DNA of 29,245 nt, taken from Chromatocurvus sp046260765. GTDB taxonomy: Bacteria > Pseudomonadota > Gammaproteobacteria > Pseudomonadales > Halieaceae. A program made the position numbers and the translations under genes. The notes beneath the pieces are model-generated. The model was not told the DNA's origin. It did no database searches and worked only from the letters and a program-made list of their open reading frames with translations. Position 1 is the first letter of the stretch. Every line of letters begins with the position of its first letter. The stretch is from assembly GCA_046260765.1 (NCBI GenBank), contig JBHEOO010000035.1:1-29245 (forward strand). Reading direction: 5' to 3'. This document shows positions 1 through 7,948 of this stretch, piece by piece.

Positions 1-34
1 CTCCGGCATTGAGATGGGCTGCGGCAGGCGCTGG

Positions 35-62
35 ATTATAGCAATCGACCCCCAAAGTGCAA
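35..62 (-). promoter_or_regulatory. Possible divergent promoter reading off the left edge
   Basis: On the minus strand a perfect TATAAT lies at 40-35, and TTGCAC (3 of 6 to the -35 consensus) at 62-57, with a 16-base spacer. An ATG at 9-7 on the same strand could begin a gene leaving the window, but no ribosome binding site is visible in front of it and only three codons are present. The promoter call rests mainly on the perfect -10 box. Confidence 0.35.
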
Positions 63-71
63 TCGGAATGC

Positions 72-100
72 TTAACTCGCCCCGTGAATACCTGTATGCT
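72..100 (+). promoter_or_regulatory. Possible promoter for the small acidic protein
   Basis: TTAACT (72-77) and TATGCT (95-100), each 4 of 6 to sigma-70 consensus, are separated by 17 bases and lie upstream of the gene starting at 159. The match is modest and was found by eye only. Confidence 0.3.
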
Positions 101-158
101 TCGCGCCCATCCGAGTAACACCTGATTTCTCATTAACGTCGCGAAAGGAGATTTACGC

Positions 159-407
159 ATGGCCATGACACTGGTAAAGAAAACCGCAGACTACTGCATC
201 TACAAGCGTGGAGACGATCGCTTCGCTGTAGAAAATGCGCATCGCAAGCCGGTTAACGGTGACGAAAAGGTGGCTATCCTGCTGCAGGAAGGCCTGATCG
301 AGGCGCCCAAGGCCAAGGCGCCGGAGCCTGAGCCAGCATCTGAGGTAGACGAGGCCGAGGGCGATGCCGCAGGGGAAGCGCCTGCAGCCGGCGACGAGAG
401 CGCCTGA
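159..407 (+). CDS. Small conserved-looking protein with acidic Ala/Glu/Pro-rich tail
   Basis: The protein has 82 residues and I cannot name its function. Residues 1-48 look like a compact domain (KKTADYCIYKRGDDRFAVEN, then a VNGDEKVAILLQEGLIE stretch). Residues 49-82 are a low-complexity acidic tail of Ala, Glu, Pro and Asp, probably disordered. The start is well supported: AAGGAG at 145-150 sits eight bases before the ATG. There is no signal peptide or membrane segment, so it is probably cytoplasmic. It is followed by a GC-rich hairpin, so it may be transcribed separately from queA. The N-terminal pattern resembles small uncharacterised gammaproteobacterial proteins, but I would not assign a family. 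Confidence 0.7.
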   Translation: MAMTLVKKTADYCIYKRGDDRFAVENAHRKPVNGDEKVAILLQEGLIEAPKAKAPEPEPASEVDEAEGDAAGEAPAAGDESA

Positions 408-411
408 GTCA

Positions 412-433
412 GGGGCCGGCGCAGGCCGGCCCT
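412..433 (+). terminator. GC-rich hairpin after the small protein gene
   Basis: GGGCCGG (413-419) pairs with CCGGCCC (426-432) across a six-base loop, with a further G-U pair outside. Only TTAT follows rather than a T-run, so termination may be weak. It lies between the stop at 407 and queA at 473. Confidence 0.4.
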
Positions 434-472
434 TATCCCGCCTGTAGCCGCGCGCCGAGCCTCTTTCTTACT

Positions 473-1528
473 ATGCAGCGCACCGATTTTTACTACGATC
501 TGCCCGCCGAACTGATTGCACAGCGACCGCTGCGGGAGCGGGGCGCCAGTCGTCTGCTCTGCCTGGATGGTAACTCCGGACAGACTTCGCACCGCGGATT
601 CACGGACCTCGAGACGCTGCTGCACCCGGGCGATCTTCTTGTATTCAACAATACTCGCGTAATTCCTGCCAGATTGTGGGGCCGCAAGGCCACCGGCGGC
701 GCCGTGGAGATTCTGATAGAGCGGGTGACCGGCGAGACGACGGCGCTCGTCCACATCCGCGCCAGTAAATCACCCAGACCCGGCACCATCATTCATGTCA
801 CAAAAAACGAAGGGGCTGAACCCGGTACAGACAGTCTTCGCGTGACCGGACGGCATGAGGGTCTCTATGCCGTGGAAACCGAGAAACCTGTCGGCGAGTT
901 GATGGTTAACTTCGGACACATTCCGCTGCCGCCCTATATCGAGCGCGCAGACGATGTCGCCGACCGCGAGCGCTACCAGACGGTTTACGCCGCTCGCGAG
1001 GGCGCCGTGGCAGCACCGACAGCAGGTCTGCATTTTGATCAAGCGCTGATCCAGGCGCTCGTTGCCCGGGGTGTATGCACAACCGAGGTGACGCTGCACG
1101 TGGGCGCCGGCACCTTTCAGCCGGTGCGAGTCGATGATATTGCCGAACACCAGATGCACGCCGAATATCTCGACGTTGGACAGGATACCTGCGATGCGAT
1201 CGCGATGACCCGGGAGCGGGGAGGGCGCGTCGTGGCCGTCGGGACGACCGCCGTACGCAGTCTGGAAACTGCGGCTGCCGGTGGGGAACTGTTGCCGTAC
1301 CAGGGCGATACGCGCTTGTTTATACACCCCGGTTATCGTTTTCGCTGCATCGACGCCTTGATCACCAACTTCCATCTGCCGGAATCGACGCTACTGATGC
1401 TGGTCAGTGCCCTGGCGGGACGCGAGGCGGTGATGGCGGCGTATGAGGAAGCCGTGCGCGAACGCTACCGTTTCTTCAGCTATGGCGACGCCATGTTCAT
1501 AACAGCCTCAGCAGCGTCGCAGGCGTGA
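473..1528 (+). CDS. queA: S-adenosylmethionine:tRNA ribosyltransferase-isomerase QueA
   Basis: QueA transfers and rearranges the ribosyl part of S-adenosylmethionine onto 7-aminomethyl-7-deazaguanine in tRNA, giving epoxyqueuosine at the wobble position of GUN anticodon tRNAs. The protein has 351 residues, close to the E. coli length. Family signatures are visible: the N-terminal DFYYDLPAELIAQRPLRER, LVFNNTRVIPARLWG, the AAPTAGLHFD segment, HVGAGTFQPVR and the C-terminal ITNFHLPESTLLMLVSALAG. No clear Shine-Dalgarno precedes the ATG, but the homology begins immediately. It lies ten bases before tgt, which performs an earlier step of the same pathway. Confidence 0.97.
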   Translation: MQRTDFYYDLPAELIAQRPLRERGASRLLCLDGNSGQTSHRGFTDLETLLHPGDLLVFNNTRVIPARLWGRKATGGAVEILIERVTGETTALVHIRASKSPRPGTIIHVTKNEGAEPGTDSLRVTGRHEGLYAVETEKPVGELMVNFGHIPLPPYIERADDVADRERYQTVYAAREGAVAAPTAGLHFDQALIQALVARGVCTTEVTLHVGAGTFQPVRVDDIAEHQMHAEYLDVGQDTCDAIAMTRERGGRVVAVGTTAVRSLETAAAGGELLPYQGDTRLFIHPGYRFRCIDALITNFHLPESTLLMLVSALAGREAVMAAYEEAVRERYRFFSYGDAMFITASAASQA

Positions 1529-1538
1529 GGTCGCGGGT

Positions 1539-2660
1539 ATGAGTCAGCAGTCTGCGATGTGTTTCGAGCAGGTGTGCAGCGATGGTGGCGCGCGGCGTGG
1601 TCGTCTCACCTTCCCGCGCGGCGCGGTAGAGACCCCGGCATTCATGCCGGTGGGCACCTATGGCACGGTCAAGGGCATGCTGCCGAGGGATATCGTTGCG
1701 ACCGGTGCACAGATAATTCTCGGCAACACCTTCCACCTGTGGCTGCGTCCCGGAACGGACATTATTGCTGCGCATGGCGACCTGCACGATTTCATGCAGT
1801 GGCAAGGCCCGATCCTCACCGACTCGGGCGGTTTTCAGGTATTCAGTCTCGGCAAAATGCGCAAGATAAGCGAGGAGGGTGTGTCATTCCGGTCGCCGGT
1901 GGACGGCGCCAGGGTGTTCCTCGATCCGGAAACCTCGATGTCGATCCAGCGTGCGCTGGGCAGTGACATTGTGATGATCTTTGACGAGTGCACGCCTTAT
2001 CCGGCATCGGAACCAGAAGCCCGGGTGTCGATGGAATTGTCCCTGCGCTGGGCGGCGCGTAGTCGCGCTGCGCACGGCGACAGCACTGCAGCGCTGTTCG
2101 GCATTGTTCAGGGTGGCATGCACCCTGCGCTGCGGGCAGCGTCTCTCGAGGGCCTGATCGACATCGGCTTTGACGGCTACGCAGTGGGTGGACTCTCGGT
2201 GGGTGAGCCGAAGGAGGACATGCTGATGGTGCTTGAAGCCATGCGGGACATTCTTCCGGTGGACAAGCCCCGCTACCTGATGGGCGTGGGAACGCCGGCG
2301 GATCTGATTGAGGGTGCGCGTCGCGGCATCGATATGTTCGACTGCGTAATGCCGACGCGCAACGCCCGCAACGGGCACCTGTTCACCTCCCGGGGAGTCG
2401 TCAAGATCCGCAACGCCCGGCACAAGACCAGCACGCAACCGCTGGATGACAACTGTGACTGCTACACCTGCGCCAATTTTTCCCGCGCCTATCTGCATCA
2501 CCTCGAACGCTGTAATGAAATTCTCGGTTCGCAGCTGAACACCCTACACAATCTTCATTATTATCAAAGGCACATGCAGGGAATCCGTGCGGCTATCGAG
2601 CGCGGTACGGTGAATGATTTTGCAGAGCGCTATTACGCCAGCCAGGGAGGCGAGGCCTGA
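1539..2660 (+). CDS. tgt: tRNA-guanine transglycosylase Tgt
   Basis: Tgt exchanges the wobble guanine of GUN anticodon tRNAs for preQ1, the substrate later used by QueA. The protein has 373 residues. Visible are the TDSGGFQVFSL active-site segment with Asp95, the nucleophile Asp268 in FDCVMPTRNARNGH, and a zinc site Cys306, Cys308, Cys311 and His337. The chosen ATG has GAGG eight bases upstream. A second in-frame ATG at 1557 aligns exactly with the E. coli start but has no ribosome binding site, so a protein six residues shorter is possible. In many gammaproteobacteria yajC-secD-secF follow tgt; here they do not. Confidence 0.97.
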   Translation: MSQQSAMCFEQVCSDGGARRGRLTFPRGAVETPAFMPVGTYGTVKGMLPRDIVATGAQIILGNTFHLWLRPGTDIIAAHGDLHDFMQWQGPILTDSGGFQVFSLGKMRKISEEGVSFRSPVDGARVFLDPETSMSIQRALGSDIVMIFDECTPYPASEPEARVSMELSLRWAARSRAAHGDSTAALFGIVQGGMHPALRAASLEGLIDIGFDGYAVGGLSVGEPKEDMLMVLEAMRDILPVDKPRYLMGVGTPADLIEGARRGIDMFDCVMPTRNARNGHLFTSRGVVKIRNARHKTSTQPLDDNCDCYTCANFSRAYLHHLERCNEILGSQLNTLHNLHYYQRHMQGIRAAIERGTVNDFAERYYASQGGEA

Positions 2661-2661
2661 T

Positions 2662-2982
2662 ATGTACAAACTGTGTTTCTACGTTCCGGAATCCCACCTG
2701 GAGGCCGTCAAGGAGGCTGTCTTTGCCGCGGGCGCGGGCCGTATTGGCGACTATGACAGCTGCTGCTGGCAGGTGCGGGGCGAAGGTCAGTTCCGACCGT
2801 TGGCGGGGAGTGATCCCTTTCTGGGCAGTCAGGGCGAGGTTGAGCGGGTAGATGAATTCCGTGTTGAACTGGTGTGTGACGATCAGTCGATTCGCCCTGC
2901 CATAGCCGCGCTGTATCGGGCCCACCCTTACGAGGAACCGGCCTGGGATGCCATAGCCCTGGCGAACAACTCGCTGCGCTGA
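2662..2982 (+). CDS. Short NIF3/YqfO-like protein
   Basis: This 106-residue protein begins MYKLCFYVPESHLEAVKEA and ends with an ALYRAHPYEEPAWD motif. It resembles the stand-alone version of the PII/CutA-like domain that is inserted in some larger NIF3 (DUF34) proteins. The metal-binding NIF3 core is absent, so the larger family's proposed metal-dependent activity should not be assumed; its function is unknown. The ATG two bases after the tgt stop is preferred because the homology begins there. An upstream extension into tgt, starting at 2614, would not be homologous. It is probably co-transcribed with tgt. Confidence 0.85.
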   Translation: MYKLCFYVPESHLEAVKEAVFAAGAGRIGDYDSCCWQVRGEGQFRPLAGSDPFLGSQGEVERVDEFRVELVCDDQSIRPAIAALYRAHPYEEPAWDAIALANNSLR

Positions 2983-3028
2983 ACAGACTGGTCTATAGTT
3001 TCGCGGAGGTCCGGAGGGCTCCAGAAAA

Positions 3029-3553
3029 ATGCTATATCAATTACGCGAACACTGTCCCGAGCTGCTGGGCGGCGCACACTTTGTTGCACCCAACGCGGCC
3101 GTCATCGGTCAGGTGACACTGCATCACGGCGCCAGCGTCTGGTTCAGCTGCGTCCTGCGTGGTGATGTCGAAAAAATCACTATCGGCGAGGGCAGCAACA
3201 TTCAGGATGGCACGGTGGTGCACGCCGATCCGGGTTTCCCCGTGATCGTCGGCCGCAACGTCACCGTGGGGCATAACGCCATGCTCCACGGTTGCAGCGT
3301 CGGCGATGGCAGTCTGATCGGCATTGGCGCCGTTGTCCTTAACGGCGCAACGATCGGCGAGGGTTGCCTGATCGCGGCCAACGCACTTGTCACCGAAGGC
3401 ATGGCCGTCCCCGACGGCAGCGTTGTCATGGGCTCCCCCGGAAAGGTGCGCAAATCCCTGAGTGTCGAGGAACGCGACATGCTGGCGCTGAACGCTGCAC
3501 ACTATATAGATAACGCGAGCCGCTTTGCCGGTGATCTGAAGGTGGTGGAATGA
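3029..3553 (+). CDS. Gamma-class carbonic anhydrase-like protein (YrdA/PaaY type)
   Basis: The protein has 174 residues and is built on a left-handed beta-helix of hexapeptide repeats, visible as spaced V/I-G-x-x patterns through the middle. Three candidate zinc ligands are present: His65 (VVHADPG), His82 (VTVGHNA) and His87 (MLHG). Family members are trimeric zinc proteins; some hydrate carbon dioxide and others act on acyl-CoA thioesters, so the substrate here is uncertain. GGAGG-like sequences lie upstream of the ATG. Its stop overlaps the start of the DUF1289 gene by four bases (ATGA), implying translational coupling. Confidence 0.92.
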   Translation: MLYQLREHCPELLGGAHFVAPNAAVIGQVTLHHGASVWFSCVLRGDVEKITIGEGSNIQDGTVVHADPGFPVIVGRNVTVGHNAMLHGCSVGDGSLIGIGAVVLNGATIGEGCLIAANALVTEGMAVPDGSVVMGSPGKVRKSLSVEERDMLALNAAHYIDNASRFAGDLKVVE

Positions 3554-3750
3554 ACAACGAACGGTCTGAACAGCTGGCATCACCCTGTGTGTCCATCTGT
3601 GCGCTGGGAGATGATGAAATCTGCACCGGCTGCTATCGCTCCGCAGATGAAATCACGGACTGGTTTCTCGCCAGTACCGAGGAGAAGCGTGACATCATTG
3701 CAAGAGCAGCCGCACGTCGCGATGCTGCCAGTCCGTTCAAGCTACTCTGA
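3550..3750 (+). CDS. DUF1289 family small cysteine protein
   Basis: The protein has 66 residues and carries a SPCVSIC...EICTGCYRS pattern with Cys13, Cys17, Cys25 and Cys28, followed by the EITDWFLASTEEKRDII helix typical of DUF1289. The four cysteines could bind iron-sulphur or zinc, but this is inferred only from spacing; the family's function is unknown. It is coupled to the carbonic anhydrase-like gene by an ATGA overlap and is the last gene of the first plus-strand run. It converges on yfjD with 84 bases between, in which I see no convincing terminator. Confidence 0.88.
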   Translation: MNNERSEQLASPCVSICALGDDEICTGCYRSADEITDWFLASTEEKRDIIARAAARRDAASPFKLL

Positions 3751-3834
3751 TACGACGCATTCGGCGCTCGCCCCCTTGCGTGCGCCCGTCGCCAGGGAAC
3801 GTTCACCTGGCACGGGATGCCAGAGAGCCGTCAG

Positions 3835-5097
3835 TCAGGCTTTGCCTGTTTCGCTGGCCCTTGCGGCACGTACCACATTTCCTTCCAACTCAAGAATCTC
3901 AAGCCGATAGCCTTCAATCGTGAGGCCGGCGTTTCCCGCGGGGAATGATTCGAGGTGTTCGAGAATCAGGCCGCTGAGTGTCTTGGGGCCGGCAGTGGGA
4001 AGCGTCCAGTCGAGGCTGCGGTTGATGTCGCGAACGTTCGCGGTGCCTGTAATGACAAAGCTGCCGTCGCGCTGCGGAAAAATCTCATCATCCGGGTCGG
4101 TCAGGTTTGAGGTGAAATTGCCGACAATTTCCTCAAGAATATCCGCGAGCGCCACCAGCCCCACGACGTCACCGTATTCGTCCACGACAATACCCAGCCT
4201 GCGCTTCTTCTGCTGGAAATTCATCAATTGGGTATGCAGGGGCGTGCTCTCGGGAATGAAATAGGGCTTGTCCATCTCCCGCTCCAGCGCGTCGCGATCC
4301 AGTTCGCCAGCGGTCAGTACCCGACCGATGTTGCGCAGATGCAGTACACCGACAATGTCATTGATGTCATCGCGCCAGACCGGCAGCAGTGTATGTGTGC
4401 TGCGCTGGATGCAGGCCATGATCTCTTCGTCGGTCTCGTCAAGATCAATGCCGTAAACCTCATTCCGCGGCACCATGATGTCATCCACGTTCACGCCTTC
4501 AAGGTCGAGAATATTCACCAGCATGCCACGGTGACGCTGTGGTATGAGCGCCGCCGCCTCGGTGACGATGGTACGCAACTCTTCCTTGGAGACCTGCTCT
4601 TCCTGCTTGTGCCGCGGATCGATGCCAAGCATACGAAGAAGCGCATTGGTGACGGTATTGACGGCCAGGACCACCGGGTACAGGATTTTCATCAACGGCA
4701 GGAGAACGACGCTGGCGGGGAAGGCAACCCGCTCTGGATGCAGGGCGGCAATCGTCTTCGGCGTGATTTCAGCAAAAATGAGAATGACCAGAGTCAGTGC
4801 CAACGTGGCAATGATGATGCCGGCATCACCGTACAGGCGAATGGCAATAACCGTTGCAATCGCCGATGCAGCAATATTGACCAGATTGTTGCCGATCAGG
4901 ATCAGACCGATCAGGCGATCAGGGCGCTCCAGCATTTCGCTGGCACGCTCTGCCCCCTTGTGTTGCTGCTTGCGCAGGTGCTTCAGGCGGTAGCGGTTCA
5001 GCGACATCATGCCTGTCTCCGAGCTGGAGAAGAAGGCGGACATCAGAATCAGAGCAGCCAGAACGGAAAAGAGGATACCCAGCGGTGCCTCGTTCAA
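3835..5097 (-). CDS. yfjD: CNNM/CorC-type membrane protein YfjD (HlyC/CorC family)
   Basis: The protein has 420 residues. The order is a DUF21/CNNM transmembrane domain (about 1-185, with FFSSSETGMMSLNRYRLKHL near the N-terminus and FAEITPKTIAALHPE), a CBS pair (about 205-330, with DIMVPRNEVYGID and VVDEYGDVVGLVALADILEE), and a C-terminal CorC/HlyC domain. The family is linked to magnesium transport or efflux at the inner membrane. The start is TTG at 5097: an in-frame stop lies four codons upstream and homology begins at once, so no ATG can serve. GAGG lies about 12 bases upstream of it. The yfjD-ypjD pair beside ffh is also found in E. coli. Confidence 0.93.
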   Translation of the reverse strand: MNEAPLGILFSVLAALILMSAFFSSSETGMMSLNRYRLKHLRKQQHKGAERASEMLERPDRLIGLILIGNNLVNIAASAIATVIAIRLYGDAGIIIATLALTLVILIFAEITPKTIAALHPERVAFPASVVLLPLMKILYPVVLAVNTVTNALLRMLGIDPRHKQEEQVSKEELRTIVTEAAALIPQRHRGMLVNILDLEGVNVDDIMVPRNEVYGIDLDETDEEIMACIQRSTHTLLPVWRDDINDIVGVLHLRNIGRVLTAGELDRDALEREMDKPYFIPESTPLHTQLMNFQQKKRRLGIVVDEYGDVVGLVALADILEEIVGNFTSNLTDPDDEIFPQRDGSFVITGTANVRDINRSLDWTLPTAGPKTLSGLILEHLESFPAGNAGLTIEGYRLEILELEGNVVRAARASETGKA

Positions 5098-5185
5098 GAC
5101 GGAATGTTACCTCGGGTCGCTGATAAAGGCATATGGTGAAGAAAAAGAGGGCGGTCTACAAGCTTTGTTGATCGCCTGTTCTGCG

Positions 5186-5983
5186 CTAGGACAGCAGCAG
5201 CTCAAGCACCAGTTTTGAGCCGTAGAAGGCCAGGAGCAGCAGCACAAACCCCGCTATGGTGAAGCGAACCGCAGTCTGGCTGCGCCAGCCTCGGCGGTAG
5301 CGGCCCCATAGCAATATGGAGAACAGCACCCAGGCAAACATGCTGAGAATCGTCTTGTGCACCAGGTGCTGTGCGAACATGTTCTCCATGAAAATCATGC
5401 CGCTCAGAATCGACAGCGTCAGCGCCGCAACGCCCACCCACACCAGTTCGAACAGCATGCTTTCCATGAGCTGCAGCGGCGGCAGGGCCCGCGTTATTCC
5501 CAGCATGTTGCGGTTGCGCAACTGGCGGTCCTGTAAGGCGAGGAGCGCTGCCTGGCCCGCCGCCAGGGTGAGCAGGGAATAGGCGACGATAGAGCTTCCT
5601 ATGTGCATCAGCATGCCGGGTTCGATGTGGTCACGCGTCGCGCTGGTGTCAGGCCCAAGGCTTGCGATGACAATGGACAGCGCCGACAGTGGCAACAGGC
5701 CGACCAGCAGATTCTGCAGTGGCCGACGCAGCAGCGCCGCAACACAGGCAACGTTGACTGCCAGGAACGAGAGCGCCAGCACCTTATAGATGCCGAACGT
5801 CACACCATCGCCAACGACCAGAGCGTCCCAGGTCACGACCGCGTGGCAGACGAGCGCAACCAGGGTCATGCCGAGAACGGGCCGACTCAGATGCCGGTGG
5901 CGCTGCACAAGGTGCGCCAACTGCAGGCCGGCTGCGGCGAGGTAGAGCAGGGCGGCAATGACAGCGAAAAAAGCTACAGGCAT
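5186..5983 (-). CDS. ypjD: CcsA-like inner-membrane protein YpjD
   Basis: The protein has 265 residues and is almost entirely hydrophobic, with about eight membrane helices, beginning MPVAFFAVIAALLYLAAAGL. It matches the cytochrome c assembly (CcsA/ResC-like) superfamily in layout, including histidines near membrane boundaries (MLMHIGSSIVAYSLL and HLVHKTILSMFAWVLF). Its role is not established; its constant pairing with yfjD suggests a shared membrane or ion-homeostasis task rather than cytochrome c maturation, and no other cytochrome maturation gene is nearby. It is divergent from ffh across 98 bases and is followed by yfjD after 88 bases. Confidence 0.88.
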   Translation of the reverse strand: MPVAFFAVIAALLYLAAAGLQLAHLVQRHRHLSRPVLGMTLVALVCHAVVTWDALVVGDGVTFGIYKVLALSFLAVNVACVAALLRRPLQNLLVGLLPLSALSIVIASLGPDTSATRDHIEPGMLMHIGSSIVAYSLLTLAAGQAALLALQDRQLRNRNMLGITRALPPLQLMESMLFELVWVGVAALTLSILSGMIFMENMFAQHLVHKTILSMFAWVLFSILLWGRYRRGWRSQTAVRFTIAGFVLLLLAFYGSKLVLELLLS

Positions 5984-5989
5984 GAAGGT

Positions 5990-6018
5990 TTGGGGCTTGA
6001 ACCCGGGTCACGTATACT
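5990..6018 (+). promoter_or_regulatory. Possible ffh promoter
   Basis: TTGGGG (5990-5995) and TATACT (6013-6018) are separated by 17 bases in the ypjD-ffh divergent region. Transcription would begin near 6025, leaving a leader of about 57 bases before the ffh ATG. Confidence 0.35.
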
Positions 6019-6081
6019 GCGTCTTTGTACCGATTTGTTCCCCTACAATCAATAGCGCGCTGCGCTTACACGGATAGACCC

Positions 6082-7458
6082 ATGTTTCAGAATCTTTCAG
6101 ACCGCCTGACCAGCACCCTGCGTAACGTCACCGGCAAGTCGCGGATGACCGATGAAAACATTCAGGACACGCTGCGCGAAGTGCGCATGGCGCTCCTGGA
6201 GGCGGACGTCGCGCTATCGGTCGTCAAGCAGTTTGTGGATGCCGTCAGGCAGCGCGCGATTGGCCAGGAAGTGTCGAGCAGCCTGAGTCCCGGGCAGGCA
6301 TTCCTGAAAATCGTGCAGGCAGAGCTCGAGTCGGTGATGGGGGGGGCCAATGAGGGGCTCAACCTCGCAACGCAACCGCCGGCCGTTGTGCTCATGGCGG
6401 GCCTGCAGGGCGCCGGTAAGACCACGTCCGTGGCCAAGCTGGCCAGGTTGCTGAAAGAGCGCGACGGCAAGTCGGTCACCGTAGTCAGCGCCGACGTGTA
6501 TCGTCCGGCCGCCATTCGCCAGCTGGAGACACTGGCCGCAGAGGTTGGCGTCGATTTCTTTCCCAGCGATGCCGGCCAGAAGCCCGTAGATATCGCCCGG
6601 GCTGCGCTCGAGCACGCAAAGATACGTTTCAGTGACGTACTGATCATCGATACGGCTGGCCGGCTTTCGGTGGACCAGGCCATGATGGCCGAGATCGCTG
6701 AGCTCGAACGCGTGATCAAGCCCATCGAGACGCTGTTCGTGGTGGACGCCATGACGGGCCAGGATGCTGCGAATACCGCTCGCGCCTTTGGCGAGACGCT
6801 GCCGTTGACCGGTGTCATTCTGACCAAGGTGGATGCCGATACTCGCGGAGGCGCCGCGCTTTCGGTGCGCAGCGTCACTGGCAAGCCTATCAAGTTCCTC
6901 GGTGTGGGGGAGAAAACCGCTGCGCTCGACCCGTTCCACCCGGATCGTCTGGCCTCGCGCATCCTTGGTATGGGCGACATGATGTCGCTGATTGAGGAAG
7001 CCGAGCAGAAGGTCGATAAGCAGAAGGCGGAGCGCCTGGCGCGGAAGGTCAAGAAGGGCAAGAAATTCGACCTGGAAGACTTTCGCGATCAGCTGCAGCA
7101 GATGAACAATATGGGCGGCATGGTGAGCATGCTCGAGAAAATGCCTGGCATGGGTAACATGGCGCAGGCAGCACAACAGGGCATGGACAACCGGATGTTT
7201 GCGCGCATGGAGGCAATGATCAATTCCATGACGCCGAAAGAGCGCCGTAATCCCGACCTGATTCAGGGTGGTCGCAAGCGCCGTATCACCCGTGGTTCCG
7301 GCACCCAGGTTCAGGATCTCAACCGCCTGCTCAAGCAGCACAAGCAGATGCAGAAGATGATGAAGAAGATGAAGGGCGGCGGCATGGAGAAAATGATGCG
7401 CGGTCTCGGCGGCATGATGCCCCCGGGCGGTCCTGGCGGCGGCATGCCATTCCGTTGA
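6082..7458 (+). CDS. ffh: Signal recognition particle protein Ffh
   Basis: Ffh binds 4.5S RNA and signal sequences emerging from the ribosome and delivers them to the receptor FtsY. The protein has 458 residues. An N-terminal helical bundle is followed by the G domain, with P-loop GLQGAGKTTS, ADVYRPAAIRQL, IDTAGR and TKVDADTRGG. The methionine-rich M domain fills the last third (MLEKMPGMGNMAQ..., MQKMMKKMKGGG..., ending in Gly/Met/Pro-rich sequence). The start at MFQNLSDRL is chosen by homology; upstream in-frame codons back to 6025 would overlap the probable transcription start. Confidence 0.97.
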   Translation: MFQNLSDRLTSTLRNVTGKSRMTDENIQDTLREVRMALLEADVALSVVKQFVDAVRQRAIGQEVSSSLSPGQAFLKIVQAELESVMGGANEGLNLATQPPAVVLMAGLQGAGKTTSVAKLARLLKERDGKSVTVVSADVYRPAAIRQLETLAAEVGVDFFPSDAGQKPVDIARAALEHAKIRFSDVLIIDTAGRLSVDQAMMAEIAELERVIKPIETLFVVDAMTGQDAANTARAFGETLPLTGVILTKVDADTRGGAALSVRSVTGKPIKFLGVGEKTAALDPFHPDRLASRILGMGDMMSLIEEAEQKVDKQKAERLARKVKKGKKFDLEDFRDQLQQMNNMGGMVSMLEKMPGMGNMAQAAQQGMDNRMFARMEAMINSMTPKERRNPDLIQGGRKRRITRGSGTQVQDLNRLLKQHKQMQKMMKKMKGGGMEKMMRGLGGMMPPGGPGGGMPFR

Positions 7459-7519
7459 TCCGGGTCTGGCGAGTAAAGCCCCTAAGCTGCGGTCAGTATT
7501 GGAAAAAAGCGTTGGAGAG

Positions 7520-7531
7520 GCTTTGCAAAGC
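7520..7531. repeat. 12-base perfect palindrome over the rpsP -35 region
   Basis: GCTTTGCAAAGC is its own reverse complement and overlaps the predicted -35 box of the rpsP operon. It could be an operator or coincidence; no known operator consensus was recognised. Confidence 0.4.
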
Positions 7532-7550
7532 TGGATGATTTCCGTATGAT
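7523..7550 (+). promoter_or_regulatory. Probable promoter of the rpsP-rimM-trmD-rplS operon
   Basis: TTGCAA (7523-7528, 4 of 6) and TATGAT (7545-7550, 5 of 6) are spaced by 16 bases. Transcription would start near 7557, giving a leader of about 120 bases before rpsP. TAGACG in the early leader can pair with CGTCTA about 85 bases later, so the leader may fold. Confidence 0.5.
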
Positions 7551-7675
7551 ACGCCCCCTTTCAGGTAGACGACACATCGGCCTGCCCGGGCAGCACGTTT
7601 TCAGCGGTGGCGAGAAGTTCCAGATTGGAAACAGGCTGCAATAAAGGCCGTCTAACACACAGGATATAGCGACAC

Positions 7676-7948
7676 ATGGTAACAATCAGACTTTCACGGG
7701 CAGGTGCCAAGAAGCGGCCCTTCTACCACCTGACCGTTACGGATAACCGTCGTTCGCGCGATGGACGCTTCATCGAGCGCGTGGGATTTTTCAACCCGGT
7801 TGCCCGGGGCAAGGAAGAGCGCCTGCGTGTTGATCGCGAGCGCATCGAATACTGGCAGGGCCAGGGAGCGCAGCTGTCCGAGCGCGTGGCAAAGCTCATG
7901 ACGGAAACCCCCGTTCAAAATGCCGCCGGGGAATCAGCCGCTGCCTGA
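7676..7948 (+). CDS. rpsP: 30S ribosomal protein S16
   Basis: The protein has 90 residues with the family opening MVTIRLSRAGAKKRPFYHL and the SRDGRFIERVGFFNP motif. S16 binds 16S rRNA early and stabilises the body of the small subunit. It is the first gene of the conserved S16-RimM-TrmD-L19 operon. Its 3' end overlaps the predicted rimM start by 29 bases, suggesting translational coupling. Confidence 0.98.
   Translation: MVTIRLSRAGAKKRPFYHLTVTDNRRSRDGRFIERVGFFNPVARGKEERLRVDRERIEYWQGQGAQLSERVAKLMTETPVQNAAGESAAA

Noticed and set aside
3836..3848. CAGGC-TTT-GCCTG hairpin as terminator between the DUF1289 gene and yfjD.
   Set aside because: The stem is only five pairs, it lies inside the yfjD coding end, and a proper T-run is missing.
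6025..6081. Upstream TTG start for ffh adding 19 residues.
   Set aside because: The extension has no homology to Ffh and begins at the predicted transcription start; MFQNLSDRL is the usual N-terminus.
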